From positions 34,458,497 through 34,522,496 of the forward strand of contig NC_080670.1 in assembly GCF_030247195.1 (NCBI RefSeq): DNA of 64,000 nt, in the 5' to 3' direction. Every line of letters begins with the position of its first letter. Within the stretch, counting starts at the first letter, position 1. A model generated the notes under the pieces. The model had not been told where the DNA came from. It was given only the letters and a program-made list of their open reading frames with translations, and searched no databases. Both the position numbers and the translations under genes were made by a program. This document shows, piece after piece, positions 22,286 through 35,206 of this stretch. This stretch comes from Topomyia yanbarensis. Taxonomy: Eukaryota > Arthropoda > Insecta > Diptera > Culicidae.

Positions 22286-23020
22286 GTGTGTTGGACAGGA
22301 TCCATGGTGCGAACGTTTAGAGGTAATCATACCATCTACCAGAGTTGGGGCAGCACACATGAGCTAGGGACAGCTTTTATTGTGATGGGCGATATGCAAA
22401 GGCGCGTGATCAGTTGGTGGCCGATCGACGAAAGAATGTGCAGGTTGAGGATCCAGGGCCGTTTCTTCAACATCAGCATAATAAACGTGCACAGCCCTCG
22501 CTCAGGAAGCACCGATGACGACAACGACGGTTTCTACGCGCAGCTCGAACTAGAATACGACCGCTGCCCAAGCCACGACGTCAACATCATCATTGGGGAC
22601 TCTCAGGTAGGCCAGGGAAAGGAATTCAGACCGACGATTGGAAAGTTCAGCGCTCACCAGCTGACGAATGAGAACGGCCTTCGACTCATTGATTTCACCG
22701 CCTGCAAGAACATGATCATTCGTAGCACCTTCTTCCAGTACAGCCTCCCTTATCGTTACACCTGGAGATCACCGCTACAGACGGAATCGCAAATCGACCA
22801 CGTCCTGATCGATGGACGGCACTTCTCCGACATTATCGATGTCAGGACCTATCATGGCGCTAACATCGACACTGACCACTACCTGGTGATGGTTAAATTG
22901 CGCCCAAAACTATCCGTCATTAATCATGTATGGTACCGACGGCCGCCTCGGTACGATCTGGAGCGACTGGAGCAACCAGATGTCGCTACTGCATGCGCGC
23001 AGCACCTCGAGGCAACGTAG
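22286..23020 (+). pseudogene. RTE apurinic-type endonuclease domain
   Basis: A 244-codon open frame covers most of the endonuclease/exonuclease/phosphatase fold. It has NISIINVHSPRSGS, NIIIGDSQVGQGKE (the GD.N-like metal site reads GDSQ), GLRLIDFTACKNMIIRSTFF, YTWRSP..ESQIDHVLIDGR and the terminal NIDTDHYLVMVKLR. The N-terminal piece (about 22170-22285) is in another frame after a stop. It would nick target DNA in an active element; here the frame breaks and changed metal site make it dead. Confidence 0.88.
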
Positions 23021-23208
23021 CCGGACGAAGGAGAGCTCGACGTGGCCCTTCTAGAGGACTGCTGGAGAACAGTAAAAGTAGCCATCAACAACGTAACTGA
23101 GGACATTGTCGGGTACGAGGAACGGAGGCGACGGAACAATTGGTTCGACGAGGAGTGCAGAGCGGTTTTGGAGGAGAAGAATGCAACGCGAACAGTCGTG
23201 CTGCAGCA

Positions 23209-23648
23209 CCCAAGTAGCACGCTTTGTTACTGTACATAGTATTTGTAACTCTCTTGGTAACAACTATGTTATGAAAAAAGCGCACTTTGTTTGTATGTTG
23301 TGCAACATGTTCCTGATTGCAGCAAAATAATGAAAACAATAGCTTTTGTCGAGCAATTTGTCGAGCACTGGGTAGTTGAACAGTTCTGTTTTAGGGTGGA
23401 ATGGCAAATAAAGAGGCATTTGCAACTTGTTAGACTGTTTGTGCAAGTTAGCAAAGTTTCTGATTAGCTTCACAACTGTTATTGATGTTTGCATACTTAA
23501 CACTATTGGCCAGCTCTATAGTTACATAGCTGCACAATCAGTTTTAAAACCCGTGGAAATTCTTTCCAAATATATCCAACAATAAAAAATATTGTGTAGC
23601 AGTTGTGCAACATTTAAAACTTTCAACAAGTTGCAATTGCTACTTGGG
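23209..23648. mobile_element. 440-bp MITE (family E) inside the RTE frame
   Basis: Ends CCCAAGTAGCA and TGCTACTTGGG are perfect 11-bp inverted repeats, flanked by CA on both sides. Removing one copy of CA and the element rejoins ctgcag|ca|tggaacccg, which restores a continuous reading frame (VLQHGTRQNVERYK). The interior is AT-rich and non-coding. Its ends resemble the element at 61485-61778. Confidence 0.92.
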
Positions 23649-25370
23649 CATGGAACCCGACAGAATGTGGAACGATACAAACAGAAGCGGAGGCAGCAGA
23701 CATGCCTCTTTTGGGAGAAAAAACGCCGCCTGGAAGAAGCGGAGTGCGAGGAAATGGAACTGCTGTGCCGTTCTCAAGATACACGGAAGTTCTACTAGAA
23801 GCTCAACGCATCCCGCAAAGGCTTCGTGCCGCAAGGCGAAATATGTAGGGATCAGGACGGGAGCCTGCTGACGGACAACCGTGCGGTGATCGAAAGGTGG
23901 AAGCGGCACTTCGACGAGCACCTGAAAGGCGAGGAGAATGTAGGTACAGATGACCAAGGAACGAACCAACTCCCACGTTGAGGAAAGTTAAGGATGCCAT
24001 CCAACAGCTCAAGAACAACAAAGCAGCTGACAAAGATGGTATTGCAGCAGAACTCATCAAGTTGGGCCCGGAAAAGTTGGCCACTTGGCTGCACCGGTTA
24101 GTAGTGAGGATCTGGGAAACCGAACAGCTACCGGAGGAGTGGAAAGAAGGGGTGATCTGCCCCATTCACAAGAAAGGCGACCATTTGGAGTGTGAGAACT
24201 TCCGAGCGATCACCATTTTGAATGCCGCCTACAAAGTGCTATCCCAGATCATCTTCCGTCGTCTATCACCGAAAGTAAATGAGTTCGTGGGAAGTTATCT
24301 TCATCGATGGCCGGTCGACAACGGACCAGATCTTCACCATACGGCAAATCCTCCAGAAATGCTGTGAATACCAGGTCCCAACGCATCACCTGTTCATCGA
24401 TTTCAAGGTCCCAACGCATCACCTGTTCATCGAATCTCGACGGGGACTGAGACAAGGTGATGGACTCTTGTGTCTACTATTCAACATCGCTCTGGAAGGT
24501 GTGATGCGACGAGTCGGGCTCAACAGCCGGGGTACGATCTTCACGAAATCCGGCCAATTTGTATGCTTCGCGGACGACATGGACACTATCGCCCGAACAT
24601 TTGGAACGGTGGCAGACCTGTACACCAGCCTGAAATGCGAAGCAGCGAAGGTCGGACTGGTGGTAAATGCGTCCAAAACAAAGTATATGCTGGTAGGCGG
24701 AATCGAAAACGACAGGATCCGGCTAGAAAACAGCGTTACGATCGACGGGGATACTTTCGAGGTAGTGGAGGATTTTGTCTACCTAGGATTCTTATTAACG
24801 GCTGACAATAACGAGAGCTGTGAAATCCGAAGACGCATCATCAGTGGAAGTCGGGCCTACTATGGGCTCCGGAAGAAACTGCGGCCAAGAAAGATTCACC
24901 TCCGCACCAAATGCACCATGTACAAAACGCTTATAAGACCGGTGGTTCTCTACGGGCACGACACTTGGACCATGCTCGAGGAGGACCTGCAAGCACTAGG
25001 AGTTTTCGAGCGACGGGTGCTAAAGACGATCTTCGGTGGTGTGCAGGAGAACGGTGTGTGGCGGCGAAGGATGAATCACGAGCTCGCTGCACTCTATGGC
25101 GAACCCAGTATCCAAAAGGTGCCCAAAGCTGGAAGGATACGGTGGGCAGGGCATGTTGCAGGAATGCCGGACAACAATCCTGCAAAGATGGTGTTCGCTA
25201 ATGATCCGGTTGGTACAAGAAGGCGAGGAGCGCAGATAGCACGATGGGCGGACCAGGTGGAACGTAATTTGGCGAGTGTTGGGCGTAACCGACGTTGGAG
25301 AGCTGCAGCTACAAATCGAGTATTGTTGATTCAGTGTTATCATGAAATTGATGTCGAACTAAATAAATGA
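23649..25370 (+). pseudogene. RTE reverse transcriptase, palm deleted
   Basis: Linker and fingers in three frames (KKRRLEEAECEEMELL, then 23978-24367 with KNNKAADKDGIAAELIK and HKKGDHLECENFRAITILN), then 24279-25370. Motif A is missing: IDFK is followed at once by a second copy of VPTHHLFI and then ESRRGLRQGDGLLC. A 28-bp direct repeat (24373-24400, 24406-24433) marks the rearrangement. Compared with copy 1, about 55 residues of the palm are gone. FADD is kept as CFADDMDTIAR, and the C-terminal YGHDTWTM and RWAGHVAG blocks are intact. Confidence 0.88.
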
Positions 25371-25379
25371 AATGTCGTA

Positions 25380-26530
<1,151 letters not shown>

Positions 26531-26533
26531 TTC

Positions 26534-27160
26534 TTAGATAATTGCGATAAAAGTTGGGTATTTTCGGAATGGTGTTGATGAGTGCATGACGGAAATCGAT
26601 GTCTTGAGCCATTTTGTAATCCAAGATGGCGACTTTCGGTTTAAATCAATTCTCTTTAACCTCAACAATATGCGTATTTTTGGAATGGGGTTGACGAGTG
26701 CATAACGGAAATAGAGCCCATATTGTTGGTTATCGAGAACAATGCTCAACCGGAAGTCGCCATATTGGATTTCGAAAAGGTTCCAGTTGTCCATTTTCAT
26801 CATCTACTTGTCAAGCCCGTTCCAAAAATACCTACATTGTTAGGGTTATCAAGAATATTGATCAACCGGAAGTCGCCATATTGGATTTCAAAACGGTACC
26901 AATTGTCCATATAGCACCTACTTGTCAAGTCCGTTCCAAAAATACCCATATTGTTAGGGTTATCGAGAACTTTGCTCAACCGGAAGTCGCCATCTTGGAT
27001 TTCGAAAAGGTTCCAAATTGTCCATTTTCATCATCTACTTGTCAAGCCCATTCCAAAAATACCCACATTGTTAGGGTTATCGAGAATATTGATCAACCGG
27101 AAGTTGCCATCTTGGATTTCAAAACGGTTCCAATTTTTCATATTCATCATCTACTTAGAG
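26534..27160. repeat. ~116-bp tandem repeat array
   Basis: The unit start CGGAAGTCGCCAT occurs at 26751, 26867 and 26981 and, as CGGAAGTTGCCAT, at 27098. Each is followed by TTGGATTTC, CATCTACTTGTCAAG and GTTAGGGTTATCGAGAA. A partial inverted unit (AATCCAAGATGGCGACTTTCGG) lies at about 26620. Two plus-strand frames stay open through the array because the unit lacks stops. Confidence 0.9.
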
Positions 27161-28110
27161 CGCAGATGTGCGTGGACGTTAGCGATTGCATTCGTCTTTG
27201 TGTATTAACGTGAAGGCCTCAGGCGTTTATATGTTGACGTGTACGATCGCATGGGTGTTTGTATGTCGCGTTTGCTAACATGTGTATAACTTCGCGTGTA
27301 TAAATTCGATGGTCAATCGTATATTCGCGTGTGTTCTTGAATGATCGCTCTTACCGTGAATCTGATACGTAATTTTCAGTGTGCAATTCAGATGCAAGAA
27401 GAGAATGGATTTCTCCATATCACTCGAGTTCTCGGTCCTGTAATTAAGTTAATGTTGGATTCTGACGAGACGAATTCGAAGCGCAAATTCCAGACCTAAT
27501 TTAATTATAGGTTTTTTGTCTTTAACGCGCAAATGTGGTCTTGAACAATTTTATTCTGAGTGGTTGGTTATTACCCAACTAGATTTCACTAGTTCTCACC
27601 AGCTTAAAAATGACCTCCTCTTCTGGCTGGACATCACGCTTGGCTTAGTCCTGTCACTAATTTAGTGTCGTATTCTGATGAGCCGAGGTCAAAACGCAAA
27701 TTCTATAACTAATTTTGTCGTTTTTGTGATTAGTCCAACAACTGAAGGCAAGGTTTCGGTAGGGACTTCCGGACGTAACCTGTTCATGATCGCGCGAATA
27801 TGGAACCTAAATACTCGATTCAGACCGTATGCAGGTGCTGAAGTGTTCACTTATTCACCGGAGTGTTTTAATGTTTTCGTGATTTTGGACGCAGGTGTGC
27901 GTGGATGATCGCAAAGAGCTCAAGCGCTTGCATGTTAACGTGCTTGTCGTGCGTGTATGTTATTTCGCGTGTTTAAATTCAATATAACCTTGTAAATATT
28001 CGTGGGTCTTTGAATGATCGCGCGGACCGCGACTATGAATCTTAATATTCAATAAACGGATCAGATGTTAGAAGCGAGTGAGTTCACCCATATCACTAGA
28101 CTTCCTGGGC
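27161..28110. repeat. Higher-order repeat units 1 and 2
   Basis: Unit pieces in order: a GCGTG-rich block (GTGTATAACTTCGCGTG; 27161 and 27885), a CAGATG..AGAAG....CATATCACTAGA block (about 27390 and 28050), and the dispersed block GGATTCTGACGAGACG...CGCAAATTC (27455 and 27668). The spacing of unit starts is about 725 bp. Diverged; no coding function. Confidence 0.6.
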
Positions 28111-28439
28111 ATGTCGCCATGGAACGTAGAACGTTTAGCGTCATTTTTTCCCTTTTTATAAGATTGGGCCAATTGAAGGCCTGTATCTAGGCTCCTAGGA
28201 CCGAGGCTAGAAACTTCCGGAACACTGACGTTTGCAGGTTCACGCTTTAGTCCACGTTTCTAAGTTGTTCTGAAATGAGCAATTAAACACTGAGGCATTT
28301 TCATGATTGTTAGATGTAGAGGAAATATATTTTAACATGTTTGATCACGAGAGTGTTAAGATGTCGTCGTGTGTATGTAACTTCGAATGTATAAGTTCAA
28401 TTGTATAACCGTATTATCATAGGGTGCTAGGACCAATGC

Positions 28440-29560
28440 ACAGTGGGAAAAAATGGACCCAAAACGCGACTTTTTTGAAAACGCTGGATGTCGTTTGCCA
28501 GGAAAGGTTTTTCTTATGTAAAAAGGTCTGAAAAATTGATTGCTGGTGTTCACAACGACCGCACGGTACGCTATCATGCCCGTTTTACCCCAATTTCGCA
28601 TTTTGTTTGAGTTTATGTTCAAAACTGAATATATAACTCGAAAGAAATTTAAAAACGGCTGACAAAAATTGGTATTTCTTATGTAAAAAAGTCCAGAAAA
28701 TCGATTGAAGATAATTGGAATAATCTCACGAAATTCATACACCCATTTTACCCCAGTTGTCTGCAAAACTAAAGTTTGAAGTTAATCCTGGCTTTATATT
28801 TTGGTAAAAGGCTATATCCGGCTGATCAAAAATGATGATTCTTATGTAGAAAAATCCAGGTTATCGTTTGAATATAGTTAGACTGGTCGCCCGAAACTTA
28901 TGTACCCGTTTTACTCCAATTCCTCCCATAACTCAAGTATAAAGTTAAACCTGGCTCTACATTTCAGAAAGAGGCTGAATGCGGTTGATCAGAAGTAGCA
29001 TTTCTTATGCAAAAAATTCTGGGGAATCGATTGAAGAATGGCCGCACGAAACATGTTTACCTGTTTTACCCCAAATCTTCCCATATCTCAAGTGGAAAGT
29101 TAAACCTGGCTGTGCTTTTCGAAAAGAGGCTGAAGGTGGCTGATGAAAAGTAGTAATTCTTATGTAGAAAAATTCGGAGAATCGGTTGAAGATAGTTGGA
29201 ATGATGTTTGTATCCGTTTTACCCCAATTATTCACATAACACAAGTGTGGTGGTACACCTTACTCAATATTTCAGAAAGAAGCAGAAAGCGGTTGATCAA
29301 AAGTATTTTTTTTATGCCAAATAATCTAGGAAATCGATTGAAGATAATTCGAATGATCGGACAAAACACGTGTATCCGTGTTACCCCAAATTATTCCCAT
29401 AACTCAAGTGTGAGGTTAAACCTGGCTGTGCTTCGAAAAAGGTTGAATGTCGCTGATGAAAAGTAGTAATTCTCAGATACAAAATTCCGGGGCATCGATT
29501 GGAGATAGTTAGAATAACCGCACGAACCGTGTATTTCCTGTAATGGTATGGAATCAGTAG
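28440..29560. repeat. ~160-bp satellite-like array, six to seven diverged units
   Basis: The anchor TTTACCCCA (or TTTACTCCA/GTTACCCCA) recurs at about 28584, 28747, 28910, 29065, 29218 and 29380, a period of 153-163 bp. Each unit also holds TTCTTATGTA, ATCGATTGAAGATA and GTTAAACCTGGCT variants. High divergence implies age. Confidence 0.88.
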
Positions 29561-30180
29561 CGTCTGGCTCAAATTGCAGACTTTCGGACGTGACTGAATT
29601 AGGTTCGCATGGGAAAGGGCTCTAGTATAATCGCGCTTGAGACGGCGTTTATAAATTCCTAAATGCTAATATATTCGCTTGATTCTAGACGTTTCTATGT
29701 ATGCGAGATGGCAGACGTAGGTGGGCGCAGATGATCGCGATGACATGATCGCATGCGTGATTTGATACGTCTTATCGTGATGGACGCGAGCATTTCTATG
29801 TTAACGTATTTATTCGCGTGGGTATTTTGATGTCGCATATGTTAGCGTGTGTATAACTTCGCGTATTTGAATTACTGAGAAGCTTTTGAATGTTTGCACA
29901 TATCGTTATTATGTTGCTACATTACTTTCTAAGGAGAAAATTGGTTTAAAACCGTTTTTATGCATGAAGGGCACAAAACCTATCAGGAAGGAATCAGAAT
30001 ATATTGGCTTAAATGGCACGTTCCCCGTATGTCTTTGTGGTAGTCGGTCCAATTTCGGAATTAGTGTCAGCCCGGTACATTGGTCAAGTGCCGTGGTTCT
30101 GAAGAGACGAAGTCGAAACGCAAAAATCTGGACTAGTTATTATGATATTTAATTTTGAATGTGTGTTTCAGATGCAAGAA
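29561..30180. repeat. Higher-order repeat unit 3
   Basis: The GCGTG-rich block returns at about 29690-29890 (GTGTATAACTTCGCGTA). It is followed by the GAAGAGACGAAGTCGAAACGC block (about 30102) and TTTCAGATGCAAGAAG (30167), matching units 1 and 2 in type of block. Confidence 0.55.
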
Positions 30181-31222
30181 GAAAGTGAGCTCCCCACAAA
30201 CTTTGAAGAATTTTCCTGATGCCCAGAGGGTCGAGTCTTGTGTACCAATCGACTCAGCTCAATAAATTGGGTAAATATCATGTTATTGAGAAGGCATGGA
30301 ATTCGTAGTAGTTAAGCCTACTGATCAAACTTCGACCTCTTGTATCTCGCCATCCAAAACCATCGTAGGTACTACTTTAGTAGGGTTTGTACCCATGATC
30401 TTTTTATTTTGTGTTAATCATTCATGTTTTTACCTTTTCTTGCTTGCTGTCCAACCTTCTCGGTATATCTGACCTGCTCAGTTCTACTGCAAATTTCGTT
30501 GCTTGTCGAGACATGAACCGATCTGGAGATACCTACAATAATGACGTTCGCAGGGTGCTGAGAATTTCTCAGTGGCGGTTTTTCTCCCGATACCCATTTT
30601 CGCAAGCCATTGAGCTGTCAGCCACTACGATGGAGAGACTATCGACGGTGAAATTTCTGCAGACAACGACATCCAGATTTTCTCCGGCTTCGTGTTTTTC
30701 CTTCTTAGCTCCCGTTGCTAGCCCGCTGGCGGACCTTTACTGTGTAACCGGTCTGCTCACAACTATTGCTAATATCGAAACTTGCCGAAACGTGATCCGA
30801 TCCAGAGATTCCGATCAACTTGACTTACATCCGTTTCCAGCCAGGCTCTTCTTGGTTTTTTCAACGACTTGTTTCTAGAGTTACATAAACTCATATGCCA
30901 ATCGTCAGGGCTTCGCTTCTATCCGCCACCTGAGGCACGCACTGTGTTGCTTCCAGATTCTAGGGACAATCAGAATCTAACTGTTGTTGCTGGGCGCACT
31001 GCCTAAAATCTGGGGTATGCGCGTTTAGCGTGTAGGCCTGGGAGAAAGGTAAAACGTCAGCGAATCTGAAGACACATTGCGAGTGCGGTCGAGAAGATAA
31101 TTAGTGCTAATAATTTCCTAATCCTACGTAAGTGAGTAAAACTAAAATAAAACCTAAATTTATTATTCTAGTTTAAAATCGTAAGTAAAATAATAGTGAA
31201 TTCATATGGTAAAAACCTAATT
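30181..31222. other. Intergenic; weak internal duplication
   Basis: A 155-codon plus-strand ORF (30411-30878) contains two similar stretches (GACCTGCTCAGTTCTACTGC and GGTCTGCTCACAACTATTGC) about 280 bp apart. It resembles no protein family. It is taken as a diverged repeat, not a gene. Confidence 0.4.
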
Positions 31223-32696
31223 TGTTTTTGACGTAGGACTACGTCTTTGTTTTCGATATAGGGGTGCACGTTGCAAATTCTACAAAAATGGTATGTAACG
31301 AAAAGTGGTCCAATTTTAAACGCATATAATTCAGCCATCTCACGATAAATTTTTAAATTTTTTGCGCATATCGCCTCGAAATACTTCTAAGAATAGATTC
31401 CAATAGATAAACCCAAAGATTTTTGATATCATGGCATTAAAAATTTAAATAATGAACAAACTAGTCAAAATATCGCGCATTTACACACAGAAGATAGCGC
31501 TTCCCTAGTCCAGCACGGCAGATTTGTGTACCTAGCGCGCTACGCTTCTATGAATGACGTCATCATCGACTATTTAAACGGACGGATTTCGCCAGAGCAG
31601 CTCAGTTGCCTGTTGAACAGCAGGCGAAGCAGATCACTGCGCTGTGTGTTTCCACAGTCAGTGCAGCTGATTTAGAAGTCCGTTACAGTGCATGTGGAGG
31701 TACGCTACCCAGTGAATGCGAATGAGATTGTCCGTATGCTATATTTTATGTTGTGCTCGTTTCCAGCACACTTTTATATATAATTATTAGTACACAAAAT
31801 AGTTTGTACATGCGAGCTCCATTTGCAAACACGGTTAACATAGTGTCGTGGTATTAGTAGTCTCTTTCGCTCTACCCATCATCATCAGCGTTCATTCATT
31901 TTGTTTTGTGCGCTTGGGTTTAATGTTTGAGTCGAATGTGTAGGTAGTTAGATCTAATTTGTTACTAAATTGCATAACGAAAGTTTATTATTTACGTTCG
32001 ATCAATTCATTGATTCATTTCCCCTTCACGTGATTCATTTCCACTCAGCCTATAGTATTTTGATTCTACTAATAAGTACATACTACAAAGCCTATTTATG
32101 AATGACTACACTGCCACTTGAAAAACCGTTGCAAAAACGCATCTTGTCCATATATAGAATTGTTTTCGATTTTTGTATATTTATAGCTTCGATATATGAT
32201 TAAGACCACAGCATTCGATATATTTGCATGCGTACTTTAGGAAAGTTACAATAATGGCAAAATAGACCAAGCATTCTGGTCTATACATGAAATGTGATTA
32301 TATTGTCTGAAACTTGATTTTTTTTCACTGATCCGGGTTTTTTAACAACACAAAATCGAAAAGTTTTTACAAGATAATCTTATGCTATAAAGGTTTAGTT
32401 CCAGATATTAGTTCGGTCACAGTTTTCTGTCTTCTTTCTTCAGATCTTCTTAAATAAGTTCAATCGGATTCGATCACCTACTACAAATGAAATGACCTGA
32501 TAACCAAGAAGGTTTGGTTAAATATGAAATACTCGATGTTGATTGGTTGTGATTAAACCATACGCAAGAAATATATTTGATTTATTATTACTATAAATGT
32601 ACTAAGAAAATAAATATTTTACATTAAGTAGTATAGTCCTACGTCTACAGTTCGTGCAACCCCATAGGGCTGCCCCTTGTAGTTTTCTAATTAAAA
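31223..32696. mobile_element. 1.47-kb LTR-like dispersed element, copy 2
   Basis: Same sequence as 16345-17772 with scattered substitutions, and with CTCTTTCGCTCTACCCATC in place of a (TTAG)n stretch of copy 1. It is flanked by CTAATT at 31217-31222 and 32697-32702, a possible 6-bp target duplication. No coding capacity, so any mobility depends on another element. Confidence 0.75.
31555..31607 (+). promoter_or_regulatory. CRE-TATA-Inr core promoter, second copy
   Basis: TGACGTCA (31555-31562), TATTTAAA (31571-31578) and TCAGTT (31602-31607), with the same 33-nt TATA-to-initiator-A spacing as in copy 1. Confidence 0.55.
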
Positions 32697-32840
32697 CACA
32701 GAACTAAAAGTTTGGTTAGGATTTATACCCTGAATTCTCCACGTGTAGGGTGGAATCCGGTGAAAAATACTGAAAGTGTAGGTAAATTGTAAGAGAAATT
32801 TTATAACCTAACTAAATTTAATACATTTGCAGTATAAAGC

Positions 32841-33118
32841 TGCAACACACCAACGAAAATTGCTGCTAATAACCGGTTTATTCACACTCCGCCCAAACAC
32901 TAACAGTTCCACAGTATAAATCTCTAAGCAAAAATATGTAGACTGGAGCCCACCAAAAAATAAAGCTCTCCTACCTACCTAAGTATTACATCATTATCAC
33001 TTCATACATGTTCTTATATTAGGACGAAGAATAACAATTCACAAAAAATGTTTCCATTGTCGCTGCCATTCGTATATTCGGTGCGGGTAAATATTTACTC
33101 CGTAACACTCCTCACCCC
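32841..33118 (-). mobile_element. Candidate copia-like 3' LTR with polypurine tract
   Basis: On the minus strand, GGGGTGAGGAG (33118-33108) is followed directly by TGTTACGGAGTAAATATTTACC, an LTR-like TGTTACGG start. About 267 bp later comes GTGTGTTGCA, a possible CA end; AATAAA lies inside. The purine run next to TGTTACGG is the arrangement seen at Ty1/copia 3' LTRs. No pol is readable upstream. Confidence 0.35.
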
Positions 33119-33126
33119 ATAATGGA

Positions 33127-34450
33127 CTATGCTGCGATTGTTGTGAGTTTTGTGTGCACAAAATAGTCCCCTTTTTCCAAATCACTGCCCATTCGACGTT
33201 CCTGGTATTCATTCGTTTGGTTCAATGTTTGTTTCGGACATACGACGGACTGGCCATTTCTGTACCTATGGTTAACCTTTCTAGGGCGCCATTGAGTGCT
33301 CCCGATGCTCCGTTCTTTATCGAGTTTGAGGTTTGGGGAGATCCTGCTTTTCGCTGGGAACCAATTTGTATCCATCAATGTCAAGCAGTGATTATCTGGG
33401 GCTTGCTTGTTTACCGCCAGTTCGACACCGCAAGCGGATGGTTGCGGGCTGCGAAAACGGTCCAACGGGATAAATGTTTGGGCGGGAACAGATTTTCCGG
33501 CAACATGGAAAAGCTTTAGTGATTAACATTTGCTGTACTAACATTTGTTAAGTTTGGCAGTTTTTTTTCCACTTTGTTAGTTCAGATCTTATACACGTCC
33601 ACGAATCCAATCAAGCAGGATCAAAAGAAATCTACAAAAGAATTTAGCATGTCATTGATATGTATTTCAATTCCAATCAAGAGTAGCGTCAGTAACTGAC
33701 TCGAAGCAACTCATTCCAATTTGTATTTAGCTGTACCATTCATGCCAGAAGCAGTAATTTCCTTATCATTTACACAAATTGCCCTCTCCGCCCCAAACGT
33801 GGCACTAGGTGTGACTTGGCTTTCCCAGCCAGGATATTAGGAAAGCTATTTTTAAAATCCTTTTCGCGAGCTGCCATGGTGGTGGATTGCTCCGTCATTT
33901 CCCCGAAGCTGTGTTAAATACCAAATGAACTCGATCCACACGAAGCAAGTGAAAATTTCGGGCGAATTACCAGTTACAGTTTATTTTATTCAATTTTTAC
34001 ACAGCGTGTTTGAGCAACTGTGTCGCTTTCATACCACGTTCGCGGAAATTACTTCCCGAAAACGTGGAACGTGTAATATAACACCTGTGCCGACGTGAAG
34101 AAAAATATAAAAAACTTTCAGTCCATTAGGCTGAGGACCTTTTCTGTTCTGGCCTCCTGCTGTACAGCTAGGTAATCTTCACTGGCAGCATTTTTCCGCA
34201 AAGCAGCAGTTTCCGTTCCCGCCATTCAGCAGGTAGCTTTGAGCGGGGGGAAATAGGTTCACATCGTTTTATACTCTACAAAAGTGCCAGTTGGCGATAA
34301 TTTATCTCTTATGATTTGATACGCATTTTTCAGGGTAGGTATAGGTATCCACAGAGAACAGACATGTTTATAATGCTTGTGTAATCTTTTGAACGAGTAC
34401 TTGTAAAAATACTGGCGTCGCCATATCAGAATATGTCGACTACAGGGATA
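33127..34450. other. Intergenic, nothing recognised
   Basis: Overlapping ORFs of 112 codons (minus) and 121 codons (plus) at 33127-33519 resemble no family. The minus one could be the worn tail of the retrotransposon upstream of the LTR candidate. Confidence 0.35.
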
Positions 34451-34454
34451 ACAA

Positions 34455-34612
34455 TTAGCCTGTGCACGCTGACGATGTCGACATGAATAATGACTTTAAC
34501 TGTGAGCCGTGTTTACCAAAACTGCCATTAAACTGTGAAGCAATGTTTGTAAACACGGTCCACAGTAAAAGTCAAATTTATGTCGACTTCGTCAGCGTGC
34601 ACAGCCTAATGT
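34455..34612. mobile_element. Palindromic element family K, copy 1
   Basis: Arms GTGCACGCTGACGATGTCGAC and GTCGACTTCGTCAGCGTGCAC flank GTGAGCCGTGTTTACC / GTAAACACGGTCCACAG. A closely similar copy lies at 46737-46899. Confidence 0.8.
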
Positions 34613-34988
34613 CGGCCATTTTGAAATCTCCATCTGATCGACTGTCAATTCGGTAAAACTCCGTAGCGCATCTGGTGGTGTTATCCTAAGTACCGTTAAT
34701 TGTTACACAAATTTAACGCTCGAGATAAACGTCTGATCTCTGTGTGGGTATATTTTCTTTTCACGTTCATTGCCAGGTGTTATTTTTCAAGTCCGCCGGG
34801 GCTCGAAAAATATCGCATCAATTTTGATGAGCATGTTCCATGTTTTTATGTTGGAGAGTTCAACCTTCTGCTGGTTGCTTGATTGAAGGTGATACTTATT
34901 TGTGAAGTAATTTTCAGTATTAAGAAAAAAAACTGAATAGAAATTACCGAGGGAATAATAATAATAATGATAATTGGTAAATTGAAAC

Positions 34989-35206
34989 AAAAGAGATTAT
35001 AACTACTAGAGGGAGCAAAGCGCTACTGTCTCCATGTATTCACGGACTGAAACATGGGGTCTCGCTCTAGCATATTGTATTCCATTACTTTGTGTGTACC
35101 CAGGGCAATATGTGTCAAACTAATGAGCCTAGCATATGTAAGAGCGAGATGATAAATTTTCAGTGTTAACAGCAACATGCGACCTCTAGTAGTTATATTC
35201 TCTTTT
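34989..35206. mobile_element. 218-bp MITE with 24-bp TIRs and 8-bp target duplication
   Basis: The left end AAAAGAGATTATAACTACTAG (24-bp arm 34989-35012) is mirrored at 35183-35206 with one mismatch. Perfect ATTGAAAC repeats flank it at 34981-34988 and 35207-35214. An 8-bp duplication points to a hAT, P or Merlin-type transposase acting in trans. Confidence 0.85.

Larger units (their letters stand above)
21915..25379 (+). mobile_element. RTE-clade LINE, copy 2 (defective, interrupted)
   Basis: 5' UTR-like start near 21915, endonuclease at about 22150-23010, linker, then reverse transcriptase to the TAA at 25368. A 440-bp MITE sits at 23209-23648, and a (TA)n tract starts right after the 3' end. 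Different from copy 1 in sequence, so the two are separate insertions or subfamilies. The left boundary is approximate. Confidence 0.88.

Noticed and set aside
26534..29570. CRISPR-like array
   Set aside because: Units are contiguous diverged tandem repeats without short exact repeats and unique spacers, and the genome is eukaryotic.
30411..30878. 155-codon ORF on the plus strand
   Set aside because: No family resemblance, and it contains a diverged internal DNA duplication. It is more likely repeat DNA.
33127..33519. Overlapping 112- and 121-codon ORFs
   Set aside because: Neither shows retrotransposon or cellular motifs; only a possible worn retroelement end.
34440..34460. AGGGATAACAATT, similar to lac operator or homing-endonuclease site pieces
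   Set aside because: Partial match only, in an insect intergenic region; coincidence.
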